From the NCBI GenBank assembly GCA_028386065.3, contig JAKUCV010005454.1, positions 155,303 through 219,302 on the forward strand: 64,000 bases of DNA. The letters run 5' to 3'. Shown in pieces: positions 44,734 through 56,900 of this stretch (position 1 is its first letter; each line of letters begins with the position of its first letter). Under the pieces are notes generated by a model, which worked only from the letters and a program-made list of their open reading frames with translations, had not been told where the DNA came from and made no database searches. Origin of the DNA: Turnera subulata (taxonomy: Eukaryota > Streptophyta > Magnoliopsida > Malpighiales > Passifloraceae). The position numbers and the translations under genes are program-made.

Positions 44734-45479
44734 ACAACCATAACTTTCCAGAAAAATATTATATATATAAAATTCCCAGAAATTATTTCATGGTACATAT
44801 ATATTTTTTTATTTAATAATAGTTTTCCAAAACATAACTTAATTATTTATCAAAGTGTATATATTTATATTTTCCCCAAAATACCAGAATTATTTTGATC
44901 ATAATTTTCTCAAAGTAAATATATATATTTTTTTCAAAACTGATTTTATTCCAGAAAATAAATAAATATATATTATTTCTTTTTTTTAACTAGACTGGGC
45001 CATGAACAGTAAGCCCATGCCCAGCCCAGAACAGCCCAACAGGTGAGGCCCAACTGTCCAGGCCCGCGAGGCAGCCCGTCAGTAGGGTCCAACCCGAGTT
45101 CCAACCCGTTTGTGAGTCGGGTACTCACCTGGCGGAAACGGGTCGTGGTGCCGGGTAGGAGACTCGTAGCACGGCGAGCGGCAGGGACGGGCGAGGACGA
45201 GCGCGGCAGGAAGACAAGCGGCGACTGCAAGGCGCGGCTGCTGGGTTGGCGACGCGGCGGTGGTGGCTCGTGCGACGCGAGCAAAGAGAAGGCGGGTCCG
45301 CGGGTCCTGCGCCGGGTCAACGGCGCTCGGCGGCGCGTCGGTGGACAGAAGGAGGAGGAAGCGACGGCGTCGAGGTTGCGATGGCACGGCGACCCTGACT
45401 GCGGCGGTGGTGAGACGATCTGCGGCGGGGAACTCCACTATGTGAACAGTGGCAGGGGCTCCGGGTGGCGACACTGTTC

Positions 45480-45770
45480 TTCCTGTGTTTTTTTTCTTTT
45501 TCTTTTCTTTTTCTATTTTCTTCTTTTTCTTTTTATTTTCTTTCTATTTTCTTTTTTTTTCTATTTTCTGTTTTTATTATTTTCTTTTTTCTTCTTCTCT
45601 TTTTTTTTCCTCTTCTCTTTTTTTTTCTCTGTTTTTCTTTTTTTTCTTTTTTTTTCTTTTCTTTTTTTTCTTTTTCTTTTCTTTTTTTTCTCTCTTTTCT
45701 TCTTTTCTCTCCTTTTCTTTTTCTTCTCCTTTTCTCTTTTTTTCTCTTCTTCTCCTCTGCCTTCCTCTTT
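45480..45770 (-). repeat. Polypyrimidine tract, copy C 3' LTR
   Basis: Nearly pure C/T on + (purine on the element's sense strand). Phe/Ser/Leu-rich frames here are artefacts. Confidence 0.85.
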
Positions 45771-46098
45771 ATAAACCGATGAAAACAGTGTACACATGTG
45801 AATCCTTGATAATGCAGCTTGTCTGCAATACAGAGCGAGTCCGGTCCGGACCAGAAAATAACTGATACCCCCTTAGTTATTTTACGGTGTGATTTTTCAG
45901 AAAATCCCGGGACCCGAAAAATACCAACTTAGGTCCGAAAAATCCACGGAAAAGTCACGAGCGCGGGAAAACTCGGTTTGGAAAAACAACGCCCGATTTA
46001 TCTTGAATTAATTACCCAAGATTAATTCAACAGTAAATCACCATAAAAAGACTTTTACAGTCCGGTAAAAATCCAAAATTTTTACCCGGGCTGTTACA

Positions 46099-46137
46099 GT
46101 CTACCCACCTTAAAAAGAATTTCGTCTCCGAAATTCC
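46099..46137 (-). promoter_or_regulatory. Hairpin and polypurine tract, copy C
   Basis: On the minus strand GAATTTCG-GAGA-CGAAATTC: a full 8-bp stem with a GNRA loop, then AAGGTGGGTAGAC against the LTR. Confidence 0.65.
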
Positions 46138-46241
46138 CTCTTATCTGTAGGTCCTACCACGATAAGCTTCAGGCACACTCTGCCAGGTGTCCAAACTCAA
46201 CCCGAGATACCGCTTATACCCTTAAGCGACATCTCGTCCTC

Positions 46242-46249
46242 TATAAGAA
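46242..46249 (+). promoter_or_regulatory. TATA-like box upstream of ORF-A, copy C
   Basis: TATAAGAA, 35-42 bases before the ATG at 46284, as in copies A and B. Confidence 0.4.
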
Positions 46250-46283
46250 CCAAACCTCATGACTGGAAAACTCTCACACAGTC

Positions 46284-46661
46284 ATGGACTCTCCAATCCG
46301 ATCTCGTACTACCTCTGACTTCGAGAACAACAGCTACATTGGCGGCACTGCCTTCCCGACAAGCTCCGATGAAGAACCTCCCAAGAAGCGGTTTAAAACC
46401 AACATCATCGGCCTGAAGGAACACATGGTCGTCTCCAGCAGACAGCGTAAGAAGCGTGCTGACAATAAAGTTGAAGAATGAAAGGGCAAGGCGACGGCTG
46501 AAAGCAGCACTCCGCAGCAGACACTAACGCAGCTGAACGTCTCACTGAAGAAGATCAGCTCGGCGGTGATGCAGATAGAACTGGCGTGCGCGGAGCTCTT
46601 TCCCCACGTCAAGAACATCCAAAAACTTGTAAAAGATCTAGAGAAGCAAGTAGCTCCATAG
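46284..46661 (+). pseudogene. ORF-A of copy C, broken by one stop
   Basis: Starts with the same MDSP...RSRTTSD N-terminus; TGA at 46479-46481 (codon 66) ends the frame inside the basic segment. The reading continues in the same frame to TAG at 46659-46661, with the C-terminal helix intact. The stop is not shared with copies A or B. Total length is equal to copy A (378 nt including stop). Confidence 0.7.
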
Positions 46662-47522
46662 AGTACTTCTTCTCTTGTTGTAAAACTATTCTGAATAAAT
46701 AAAATAAATTTTCTTTTAAAATCAAAATCTCTTATTAAATTATGTATACTCATACTAACAGAAAGTTAAAAACTTCTCAAAGCAAAACAAAAATCAACAA
46801 TAAGAATATAAAATCAAATATAAATAAATTAAAAATTAAATCTCGTTTAACAAAACCAAAATATAAAGAAGTTAAAACGAAACACGTTTTCATGATCGGT
46901 GCTCGTATCGAACGTTAACATCCTCGAGCCCAAGAAACGTGATACGCAACTAATGGTGACGTTCGTTCCCCTCGTGGAAAGACGTCCGTTATCTCCCAAG
47001 GTGACGATCACGAGCACGTCCTGTGTCCCTTGGAAGAAACGCTATCCACTTGTTCACAAATTCTGCATGAGCCAAAAACGTCTGTCAATTCTTGTATCCC
47101 TCCAATATGTCCGAACAGGTGTAAGCTTGTCGCACATGCGCTCCACTCGAGGTATGGTCCCACCAGTCTAGCCTCAACGGTCACGGATGCATGTGATAAA
47201 AGATGCAGGAAAATATAGAAAACCATAAAAAGAAACGCCAAGGCAGCCAGGGCGTAAGAAAATCGCGAGACGGAAAAAGGCTGAAAACTCTGGCATTTGT
47301 AGCCCGAAAAACGTATAAAGTAACAAAACAATAAATAAAGCAACGGCAAAATTTTCAAAAAGCCAAATCTTGAAAATCGAAAACAGTAATCATGCTCCCC
47401 AAAAGAGTATAAAAGACTGAGCGGTGAGGTGTAAATCATCAAAAGCATCTAAAAGCAAACGAAACATCCAGGCAACCAAAACCACAACGTTCAGCAAACA
47501 AAACACCACACGTCGAGACAAC

Positions 47523-48206
47523 ATGCCTGCTCCCTCATCCGTCTTCTTCGTCGAAGGTGCCAATCTAGGCAGAAGAAACCGACTGGCCTGCAGCATGATC
47601 AACGAGCGTCCAGAAGAACTATCGAACGAGCTCGGCAGAATGCCACGTCTGGTCTTCGTCGACGAACTCTACTCATCGCGGTTCTTCGTCACTCCCATGG
47701 AAGAGACGTTCTTCCTATAGGACCATGGCACCCTGAGGACCTCCTTCTACGGCTCGGCAAACTCCAGCATGTTCTTCATCTCCGAAAGACTTCAGGAGTT
47801 CAACCTAGAGTCCACTTGCCATTTCCTAGAGCAAGGTACCTACTACCAGCTCTCGATGACGGCCCAAAGCATGCCCAGAGTCACTCGTCTGCCCATAACT
47901 TGGCCAAAGGCCCGACTAGTGGTGTGGAACTGCAGAGGAGTCGCTAGGCGTTCTCAGGAGTTCTCGCATACCCTCAGGGACCTGAAGAACCAGTACAAAC
48001 CAAACATGGTTCTTCTCACGGAGACCCAGTGGCAACCTGAAGACGATCACGGTCTCATCCCATTCCGGTTCCCTCAAGCAAACCGGATCGAGCTTCCAGG
48101 CCAGGACAACAGGGGCGGCATGCGGTTATCGTGGAGCGACAGCATCACGGTCAACATCAACAACGAGCCCAACAGCTTCAGGGTCAACATCGTTCTGAGA
48201 AGATGA
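47523..48206 (+). pseudogene. ORF-B of copy C: partial endonuclease-like protein, broken by one stop
   Basis: 684 nt, the same length as in copy B (4975-5658). A TAG at codon 66 (47718-47720), where copy B has Glu, interrupts it. After that the frame is open to TGA at 48204-48206 and includes VVWNCRG (Asn136) and VLLTET (Glu167), the two first motifs of LINE-type endonuclease/exonuclease/phosphatase domains, followed by about 60 residues and the end. Copy B's stop at codon 138 is Arg here. The N-terminal 130 residues are of unknown origin. The frame is antisense to the element and co-oriented with ORF-A, which lies upstream. Confidence 0.65.
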
Positions 48207-48461
48207 ATGTATTTTTATTTTTATAAAATATCAATGTAATATTTATGTTTGTAATGAAAATATTAGTATTATTAATAATATTTATATTTCCGCTTATTTA
48301 TGGCATCATTACCTCTTATGTGAATGTTCTGCGATAGCTGGCGTCCCTTGACTGGATCTATAATGCACTAACTAAAAAGATATAAAATAATAAACAAATA
48401 GAGCGAACTATGCAAACAAGAACAACAACACACAAGGACTGCCCAACAAGACCTAATGCCC

Positions 48462-48473
48462 GCTCCGCTACCA
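48462..48473 (-). promoter_or_regulatory. Primer-binding site, copy C
   Basis: Minus strand TGGTAGCGGAGC, three bases from the 5' LTR end. Confidence 0.7.
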
Positions 48474-48476
48474 AAA

Positions 48477-51227
48477 TGAAACGCCCCGACCCGTATTTAC
48501 CGTACACAGTAAACACGTGCCGAAACTATGACGACCCAACCAAAACAAGCCCAGCATACAGTGTATACAACAGTAACTCGGACTCAACAACCCAAAATAA
48601 AAAGCAACAATAACATCATAACCGGCCCAATAGCCCAACAATAACAAAATAATGCACAGCGGAAGACTTAATAACTCACAAAACACTGTAAGCGACACTG
48701 ATGCAAACTATGGATCCGAGCCCTGTCCAAATGATAACGCCGCAGCCTGTCTGGAATGCACCAAACCTGTACCACAAATAACTCATCCTACGGGATGAAA
48801 GCCCGCAGGTGAGGGGTGAGTCCGAAGTGCTCACCGACGAAGGAAAGACAATCAATATGCACACTATAAATACTCAAGGTAAAAAACAGGTAAAAACCAC
48901 CAAATACACCAAACCGAAAGACAAGACCTAAAACCGGTCCAAAACCGAAAAGACTCAAATAAAAATCCAATTTCCAATTTTATCTTTCCGGGCCCCGTCA
49001 CGGATAAGCTAGGGGTCAGACCTGGTTATCAACATATTCCGGGTGCCAGACCAAATCCAGAGAACCTAGGGATCGACACCCCAAAAATACGAACCCAGGG
49101 AAAGACATCCCAAAAATAATCACGGGATAGACATCCCAAGCATAGACATGCTTATCACAAGTAACCAAGGTCACGGCCACCACGAAACAGTCTTAAACCA
49201 TCGAGTCGTACCACTACTTATCACGCGATAAATATATTATCAACATCAAATTCAAATCACAGGGATCAACATCCCTAACCAAAATCAAGGATCGACATCC
49301 TTATCACATTATATTATTAATTCCGTTATACTTATACCAAAAGACTCAAAGATAAACGTCCAAAAACCAATCACAATACTGGGATAAACATCCCGACAAC
49401 AATCAAGACAATGGGATAAACATCCCGAAAACAAACACAACAAATGTAGCAACCAACAGTGCAATAATCAACAAACACAATTACCGAGTAATACAGTCAC
49501 ATATTGAAGGAAATCCATCCTCACCTTGGCCGATTACTCAACTCCGGAGACAATGACCGGTCCCAAGCCGGCTCCTCGGGAAACTGCCCGATATCCGAAC
49601 CTATACAACAAAACAATACATACACATAAATGCACATAATCGGTATGCTATGATGCCCAAACCGCGAAATAACCCATCCCGGTTACATATCTTTTATTAT
49701 CAACTTTTACCGAAAATATAATACCGTACGTATATCCGAATATAATTTCGGTACCATACTTTAATTAAAAAATTTTCCAAAATATTTTCATAAAATAATA
49801 TACTTTCCCAAAATAATAATTACCACAATTGTTCTGGACATTATAACATATGTATATATTTTCCAACATAAAATATAACTACCTTAAATTTTCAAATTTT
49901 CTAGAAAAATAATATTTATATAAAATTCCCAGAAATTATTTCATGGTACATATATATTTTTTTCCAATTAACCATAGTTTTCCAAAACATAACTTAATTA
50001 TTTATCAAAGTATATATATTTATATTTTCCCCAAAATACCAGAATTATTTTGATCATAATTTTCTCAAAGTAAATATATATTTTTTTTCAAAACTAATTT
50101 TATTCCAGAAAATAAATATATATATATTATTTTTTTTTAACTGGACTGGGCCATGAACAGTAAGCCCATGCCCAGCCCAGAACAGCCCAACAGGTGAGGC
50201 CCAACTGTCCAGGCCCGCGAGGCAGCCCTTCAGCAGGGTCCAACCCGAGTTCCAACCCGTTTGTGAGTCGGGTACTCACCTGGCGGAAACGGGTCGTGGT
50301 GCCAGGTAGGAGACTGGCGGCACGGCGAGCGGCAGGGACGGGCGAGGACGAGCGCGGCAGGAAGACAAGAAGCGACTGCAAGGCGCGGCTGCTGGGTTGG
50401 CGACGCGGCGGTGGTGGCTCTTGCGGCGCGAGCAAAAAGAAGGCGGATCCGCTGGTCCCCCGCCGGGTCAACGGCGCTCGGCGGCGCGTCGGTGGGCGGA
50501 AGGAGGAGGAAGCGACGGCGTCGAGGTCGCAATGGCACGGCGACCCTGACTGCGGCGGGGAACTCCACTCGGTGAACAGTGGCAGGGGCTCCGGGTGGCG
50601 ACACTGTTCATCCTGTATTTTTTTTTCTTTTTCTTTTCTTTTTATATTTTCTTCTTATTCTTTCTATTTTCTTTCATTTTGTTTTTTTTTCTATTTTCTG
50701 TTTTTATTATTTTCTTTTTTCTTCTTCTTTTTTTTTCCTCTTCTCTTTTTTTTCTCTGTTTTTCAGTTTTTTATTTCTTTTCTTTTCTTTTTTTTCCTTT
50801 TTTTTCCTTTTTTTTTCTCTCTTTTCTTCTTTTCTCTCTTTTTCTTTTTCTTCTCCTTTTCTCTCTTTTTCTCTTCTTCTCCTTTGCCTTCCTCTTTATA
50901 AACAGATGAAAACACTGTACACATGTGAATCCTTAATAATGCAGCTTGTCTGCGTTACAGAGCGAGTCCGGTCCGGACCAGAAAATTACTGATACCCCCT
51001 TAGTTATTTTACGGTGTGATTTTTCCGAAAATCCTGGGACCCGAAAAATACCAACTTAGGTCCGAAAAATCCACGGAAAAGTCACGAGCGCGGGAAAACT
51101 CCTGGTTTCGAAAAATAACGCCCGATTTACCTTGAATTAATTACCCAAGATTAATTCAACAGTAAATCACCGTAAAAAGACTTTTATAGTCCGGTAAAAA
51201 TCCAAAATTTTTACCCGGGCTGTTACA
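48477..51227 (-). repeat. 5' LTR of copy C (2751 bp)
   Basis: Same order of blocks as the 3' LTR: hairpin 48815-48835, GGGAT units 49085-49430, AT-rich block 49680-50140, GC-rich block 50180-50600, C/T tract 50620-50890. No gene. Confidence 0.92.
48815..48835 (-). promoter_or_regulatory. Conserved LTR hairpin, copy C 5' LTR
   Basis: Arms GGTGAG and CTCACC around TCCGAAGTG on +. Confidence 0.5.
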
Positions 51228-51232
51228 TTTAT

Positions 51233-52630
51233 TATTTTTTTTTGGAATAATTGTTTTATGAAATGCTATCTACTTTACATTATGATATCGGCTACAAGTA
51301 TTTTATGGGATATAATTATTTTACAACCGTAAAAGTAACACTTAACGAAAACGGTTCCGAAACGATGATAACGATGATTAACCGTGGATAAGCAGAATAA
51401 TAATCAATCTCATGCATTGCATTTTTTTATGTGCAATATTGTGGTTATATGTGTTGACATGGTATAGGGACAGACAAAGCCATAAGGATTATGTGTCGGT
51501 TTCAGAGACATACTAGGTCAGGATATAAACTTATAAACTTTCGTATGCTGCCCGTGATACCCCGGTTGTTTGTTTGTTTATAGTTTATGTGTTATCTTGC
51601 GTACCTGTCATGTTATTGTTGGCTACTGTTTTGATTATTGTTATGTGCTTGATGACTACTGTGAATTAGCTGTTGTGCTTTGTGATGTTGATATGATTAT
51701 TGTGTTGATCGTATGAGATATGTGGCATTTGATCGGTATGAGATATGTGGTATTTGATCGGTCAATGGCAGTGACCCAGTATTGTGACGTTGGATTCCCA
51801 GAAGAGCTGTGAGGCTGAGAGCCTGCTCGGGAAAGTGAGTATGATGAAGTACTATTGGATAGTGGAATAAGAAATAATAATAAACAGTGGTAATATCATC
51901 TAGACATCTAGATTGTCACGTGACAGGTATTGGTACGACCAGATGGTAGTTATTTGAGATGGTAGGACTGCGGGACTCAGTTGATTTGTTATAGGAAGGA
52001 CTGCGGGACTTCCGCCGAGGACTGCGGGACTCAGTTATTTGAGATATGATTTGTGATATTTAGCGGGGAGCACCCTGGGGTTCGCTAACCTGGCTACCAG
52101 GCACGGCCAATACGTTTCATGTGACAAGGGCCCTAAAAATTAAAATTGGATAGTCAGTCGCTGATTGTCAGTGAGTTTAGAGGACTAGCTTAACGGTGTG
52201 ATGTCAGTTGTATAGTAGGGTCCGGTATGTTGTCTGATTCCGACGCTATGTTGTGCTTGCTGCACCTCTATTGTACTGTGTTGGCTTTGGTACACATACG
52301 GTTGCTTGTATACTGCGGTTTATTTGTTTATCGGTGAGACAGTGGTTGGTCTCACCCCTCACACAGTCCTTGCAGGTTAGGTCAGAATTGCATTTCGGCG
52401 GCTGCAGAGGACTCGGATACAATAGTTTGCATTGGGCTTTGCATATGTTGTCTTTGAGAACATAAATGCTTCCGCTATGCTTTTATGGTTGATGTATCGA
52501 GGTCGAGTGATTGTTATTATTTTTGGGCCAATGCGTCGGTTTTCTGTTATATTACACAGTTTGTGCCACGTGTCGGCACTGTTGTTCGGTAATTACTGTG
52601 CATTGGGTAAATAGTAGTCGGGGCGTTTCA
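51233..52630 (+). repeat. 5' LTR of outer element, right part
   Basis: Continues from 43241 after one copy of the TTTAT duplication (51228-51232). It contains a tandem ATGAGATATGTGGYATTTGA pair (about 51714-51762), GGACTGCGGGACT repeats (51965-52035), the hairpin 52333-52356, and ends GGGGCGTTTCA. Confidence 0.92.
52333..52356 (+). promoter_or_regulatory. LTR hairpin of outer element, 5' LTR
   Basis: Perfect 8-bp arms GGTGAGAC and GTCTCACC around AGTGGTTG. The inner six bases of each arm equal those of the LARD A-C and gypsy hairpins; the loop is unrelated. Confidence 0.55.
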
Positions 52631-53971
52631 TCTTGGTAGCGGAGTGAGCGGTTGGTCATAAGGTGTTTGCTGTGCTTGTTTGTTATGGATAGCTCGCTCC
52701 ACATGATTATCATAATTGCATGCATATTCATATGGTTAGTGCATAATGGATCCGGTCGAGGGACGCCAGCTTACTGAAGAACATTCACATGTGAGTATAC
52801 TTTCTCATAAATACAGTTGGGCGACAAGTTACCCGTATTTTGGTATTTCACAATATTGTTGTTTTGTTGATCTGAAGTTTTGGAAAGATAAGTTTTTAAA
52901 GGATTAGTTTTGACAAAGTGACATTTACAGCTTAGGCTGTGGGTTAAATATGTTTATAAGATGTAACTTCTGTTCTTGGAAAGTTTTATGATTTTGATGA
53001 TGAAATGCTTTTAAAGATTTTATTATAAAGTTCAAACATGGTCGTTGCCGGGAAGAACAGTGAGATAGTGGGACCTTGAGAAGGCAAAAAGTCTACCTTG
53101 TTGTACCAATACACCGGATGTTTCGACAGAACAAGTAAGATTTAATTATGGGCTTTGGTTTTTATATCTTTAAGTGATGGTATGATATTATATGACCTTG
53201 AGGAAGTGGGAAATGATGATTTTTGAGTACTGTTTTGATTATGACGAGATAAATTGATGACTTTTTGGTACTGCTTTGTTTATGACGTGATAATTTGAGT
53301 AGAGGATTGGATTGATATTCTTAGAAATTCTATGATTTTGGAAGTAATGCAATTTTCTTCTTAAGAAATTGGTTGATGATTTGAAGATTTTTAGATACTA
53401 AGGTTGTTTGTGATGTGATAACTTGATTGGAGGATTGGATTAATGATCATGGAATTCTTGATGTCCAAGGTGATTTATTCTTTTTTAATAAAAAAAAAAG
53501 GTTTGATGATTTGATGATATTGGTGATTCAATCTTAAAAAAAAAAAGAGTTTGACGATTTGATGAATCGAGGTATTATTTAAAGAGCTACAATCGAAGTT
53601 ATGATCTTTGCTAGTTTCGGTGGATCTAAGAAGAGAGATATTATTTGATGGATAATTATGTTAGTAATAAATTTTGGAGTATTGATCGGCAAGATTTGGG
53701 AGAAGTAATAAAGAAAAAGAATATATATACATATATTGTTTGACGGATAATTACGTAATAAATTTTGAGGTGATGATCGACATGGTTCGGGGGTTATAAT
53801 CTGGAAAATTAATTTGGAGAATTTAATTATCATTGATGGGAGATAATTTGGAGCTCACGGATTTGATGAATTGTGGTAGGATTGATGATCATGATGATTA
53901 TATATATGTTTATGGGATTAGTGGATTACGGTGTGAATTTCGAGGACGAAATTCCTTTAAGGAGGGTAGAA
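52631..53971 (+). other. Internal region of outer element
   Basis: 1341 bp. TGGTAGCGGAGT (52634-52645) is the primer-binding site. The rest is T/G-rich, with GATTTGATGAT-like motifs from 53240 to 53560 and no convincing frame on either strand. Confidence 0.8.
53935..53971 (+). promoter_or_regulatory. Hairpin and polypurine tract, outer element
   Basis: GAATTTCG-AGGA-CGAAATTC (8-bp stem), then TTTAAGGAGGGTAGAA against the 3' LTR. This sequence is widespread before the 3' LTRs of plant Tekay-type chromoviruses. Confidence 0.65.
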
Positions 53972-56900
53972 TGTAACGATCCGGGTAAAATTTTCCTAAT
54001 TTTTACCAACTGTTTTGACTTTTACGGTAGTTAATAAAATTTTATCGCGGTTAATTAAATATTTTACCAATCCGAGTAAATTTTCATTATTTTTATTATT
54101 ATTTTCACTACTTTCAAAACTATTACTGTTGTTATTATTATTATCGCTACCATTATTTTTATTATTTTTCTAACAAACATAAATAGTGATATTATTATTA
54201 TTTCGATATGGTATTTTTGTTGCATAATTTACTAATTATAATTTAAAAAGAAATTTAAACGTCGTAATTCGATGAACTCTATCGGACCAAGTTTTACCGA
54301 GGGTTTTTTCGGGAATAACCGAGCCTTGTTTCGATCACCGAGGATACGTGATGCCCGGGAGTAACTTTTTAACTTACCGAGCCTCGAAATTTAATTCTGA
54401 GGGTTACTCTGGATTTCCAAGCCTCCTTTACAACTAACCGAGCCTTGGTTTTCAGTTTCGAGACTCGGACGACGCTCAGGGGAATTAATCGAATTTTCCG
54501 AGCCCAAGTTGTATTTTCGGACTCGGGACGGAAAGACGACAGTACCCCTGCGATTCCGACATAAAATTGGGACCGGCCAATCGTGGCTTGCCACGTGGCC
54601 ACTCTTCTTTCCTTTCCTTTCTCCTTTCTTTTCTTTTCCTCTTTCCCGTTTTTCTTCAACCTACCCTACCCCCTTTCTTTTCTTCTTTTTCTCCCTTGTC
54701 TTCTTCTTCTCATTTTCTCCTTTCTTTTTTTTTCCTTTTTTTTTTCTTTTCTTCCAGCCGCCGGCCCTGTTTCCTCTTTGTCTTCTTTTCCTTTTTCTTC
54801 TTTATTTTCCTCTTCTCCTCTCCCAATTTCCTCACACCTCCCCTGCACCCTTCTCCCTTTCCCTTATCTCTTCTACTTCCCTCTCCCCTGCCATCACCAT
54901 CTCCACCTCCTTCCTCTTTTTTCTCTCCACCCGACACCACCACCATAGACACCGCATGCCATCTCCTCGCTTCCTCCCTTCCCCTGGCCTCTTCCACCAG
55001 TGGACGGCCACATCCAGTCGCCCCGTCAGCCGCTGGTGGTGTCTCTGCCCTTTTGCCCCTTCCTATGTTTTCCTTCGCCGCCACGACGAACTGCCGCCCG
55101 GTCGCCTTACCTCTGCTCGCGCCGCCGTCTTCCTCCTTTGCCTTTGCAACCGGTCGACGCCGCCATCATTCCAAGGCGAGCGCGTCACCACCTTGCACTA
55201 GAGGCCCGATATCTCCTCTTCTGCAAACCGCGACACCGTCCCTCTCCTCTGAACCCCGTGCCGCCGCCACGAATTCGTCCCTGGTCTCCTCCAATCTATG
55301 CTCGCCGTCGCCGCCGTCAAAGAGTAGCGAATCGGGAGGCTGCACACTCCAATCGGCAAAGAAGCACCTGGGTGATGGGAGTCCGATTGCATCGGTTCCG
55401 ATCAGCTGCTCAATTCGCAGCCGCTGCAACAAGGCGCCGTCACCATCTTTTTTCTGCTCTTTGGAACTCAAGACGAACGACGGAGGACCGCCGCCGTTGG
55501 TAAGCTACTGCCGTCGAACCCCTCTTCTTCTTTGAGCTTTGATTTTCAAACCCGATAAGTAGATTGACGGGTGTTTGTTTGTGGGTCTTTGATTGGGTTG
55601 TTGGCTGTGCTTAGATGTCTATGGTGGTGCTCGCAGTGGGTATGGTGTGCTATTGTTGTTGTTATTGTTGGGACGTGACGATGAACAGTACAGAGGCGTT
55701 GAGGTGTTCTGAGGAATGCGTGAACAGTGCTTAGCCGGAATCCGGCGGTTCCGACAGTCTCGGGTAGTTACCAGCGAAGGCCCGGAGCCTTCCAGTGGAC
55801 AGAACTCGATGATGGAGTGGCCGTGGTAACTCTTTGGACCCGATTAACTTCCATGTGCTCGGGTTTGGGCTCGGTGCACAAATGGGCTCGAAAACGGCCC
55901 GATGTGCGGAGGCCCATGTTCTCGGGACGATATTAACGAACTTGTCTAACGGAACCAAACAACCGGACAGATTAATAATCAGCTCTAATTAAATTTTTGT
56001 TTAACGTTTAATAATTCGATCCACATTTCTTTGGAATATGTCCTTAATATAATTAATCAAAAGTTAATCCATATCACGATTTACTATTTCCCTTGGGCTA
56101 AAAATTAGGGAAGGGTCATAATATTAATACTTATCTTATGAACAATGTAGACATTGATTATATTACTATTTATGAATATATTGGTATTATTTTACTAGTC
56201 TAATGAAAATAGTAATATAGAAACACGCATGTAGAATTTTTATATATATACTTATATTAATAAATGATAAGATATTAAATACCAACTATATTCTCGGTAT
56301 GCATATTATTTCTATCTATTGAATTTTATTATTGAAAGCTATACTAAATATTACCAGATGTGATTCTATTATATTGCTAAATATTTATTACATTATTTTA
56401 AGAGCTATATTATTAATATTACTTTTATATTAACTATAATTGCCGGTTATATAAGAGTATATTCACTCATAAAAATTATTTTTTATTTTGCAGTACGTTA
56501 TAATTACTTTATACCATATACTGGCTATGATAATTAATTCTCAATGGCACTATTTCCATTTAACAGTTTTGTTATTGGATATATTACTTGTATGCTTATT
56601 AAGAAATGTTTGACGTTTTCACTACTTAAATTAATACAACCGTTGTCTACACATTTATTATTTTTTTTTGGATTAATTGTTTTATGAAATGCTATCTACT
56701 TTACATTATGATATCGGCTATAAGTATTTTATGGGATATAATTATTTTACAACCGTAAAAGTAACACTTAACGAAAACGGTTCCGAAACGGTGATAACGA
56801 TGATTAACTGTGGAAAAGCAGAATAATAATCAATCTCATGCATTGCATTCTTTGATGTGCATTATTGTGATTATACGTGTTGACATGGTGTAGGGACAGA

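Larger units (their letters stand above)
43242..46098 (-). repeat. 3' LTR of copy C (2857 bp)
   Basis: Contains the conserved hairpin (43579-43599), GGGAT-N4-ATCCC units (43850-44180), an (AT)n run (44659-44731) that the other LTR lacks, an AT-rich block (44450-44980), a GC-rich block (45030-45470) and a C/T tract (45480-45770). Confidence 0.92.
43242..51227 (-). mobile_element. LARD-like LTR retrotransposon, copy C, nested in the outer element
   Basis: TSD TTTAT at 43237-43241 and 51228-51232. On the minus strand: 5' LTR 51227-48477 (2751 bp), primer-binding site 48473-48462, internal region, polypurine tract, 3' LTR 46098-43242 (2857 bp). It is the same family as copies A and B. The internal region again carries ORF-B and ORF-A antisense to the element (thus on +). 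The first ~290 bp of the LTR ends compared differ at about ten places (3-4%), mostly transitions. Confidence 0.93.

Noticed and set aside
45043..45774. Long Arg/Gly then Phe/Ser-rich frames in the copy C LTRs (also at 50194-50901 and 1265-1720)
   Set aside because: These are products of the GC-rich block and pyrimidine or purine tract of the LTR; no motifs and frames not kept between LTR copies.
54567..55535. 322-codon frame in the outer 3' LTR (and its 200-codon relative at 41569-42171)
   Set aside because: Low-complexity Phe/Ser then Ser/Pro-rich translation of a C/T tract and GC-rich block; several overlapping frames are open on both strands there. It persists in both LTRs only because they are copies.
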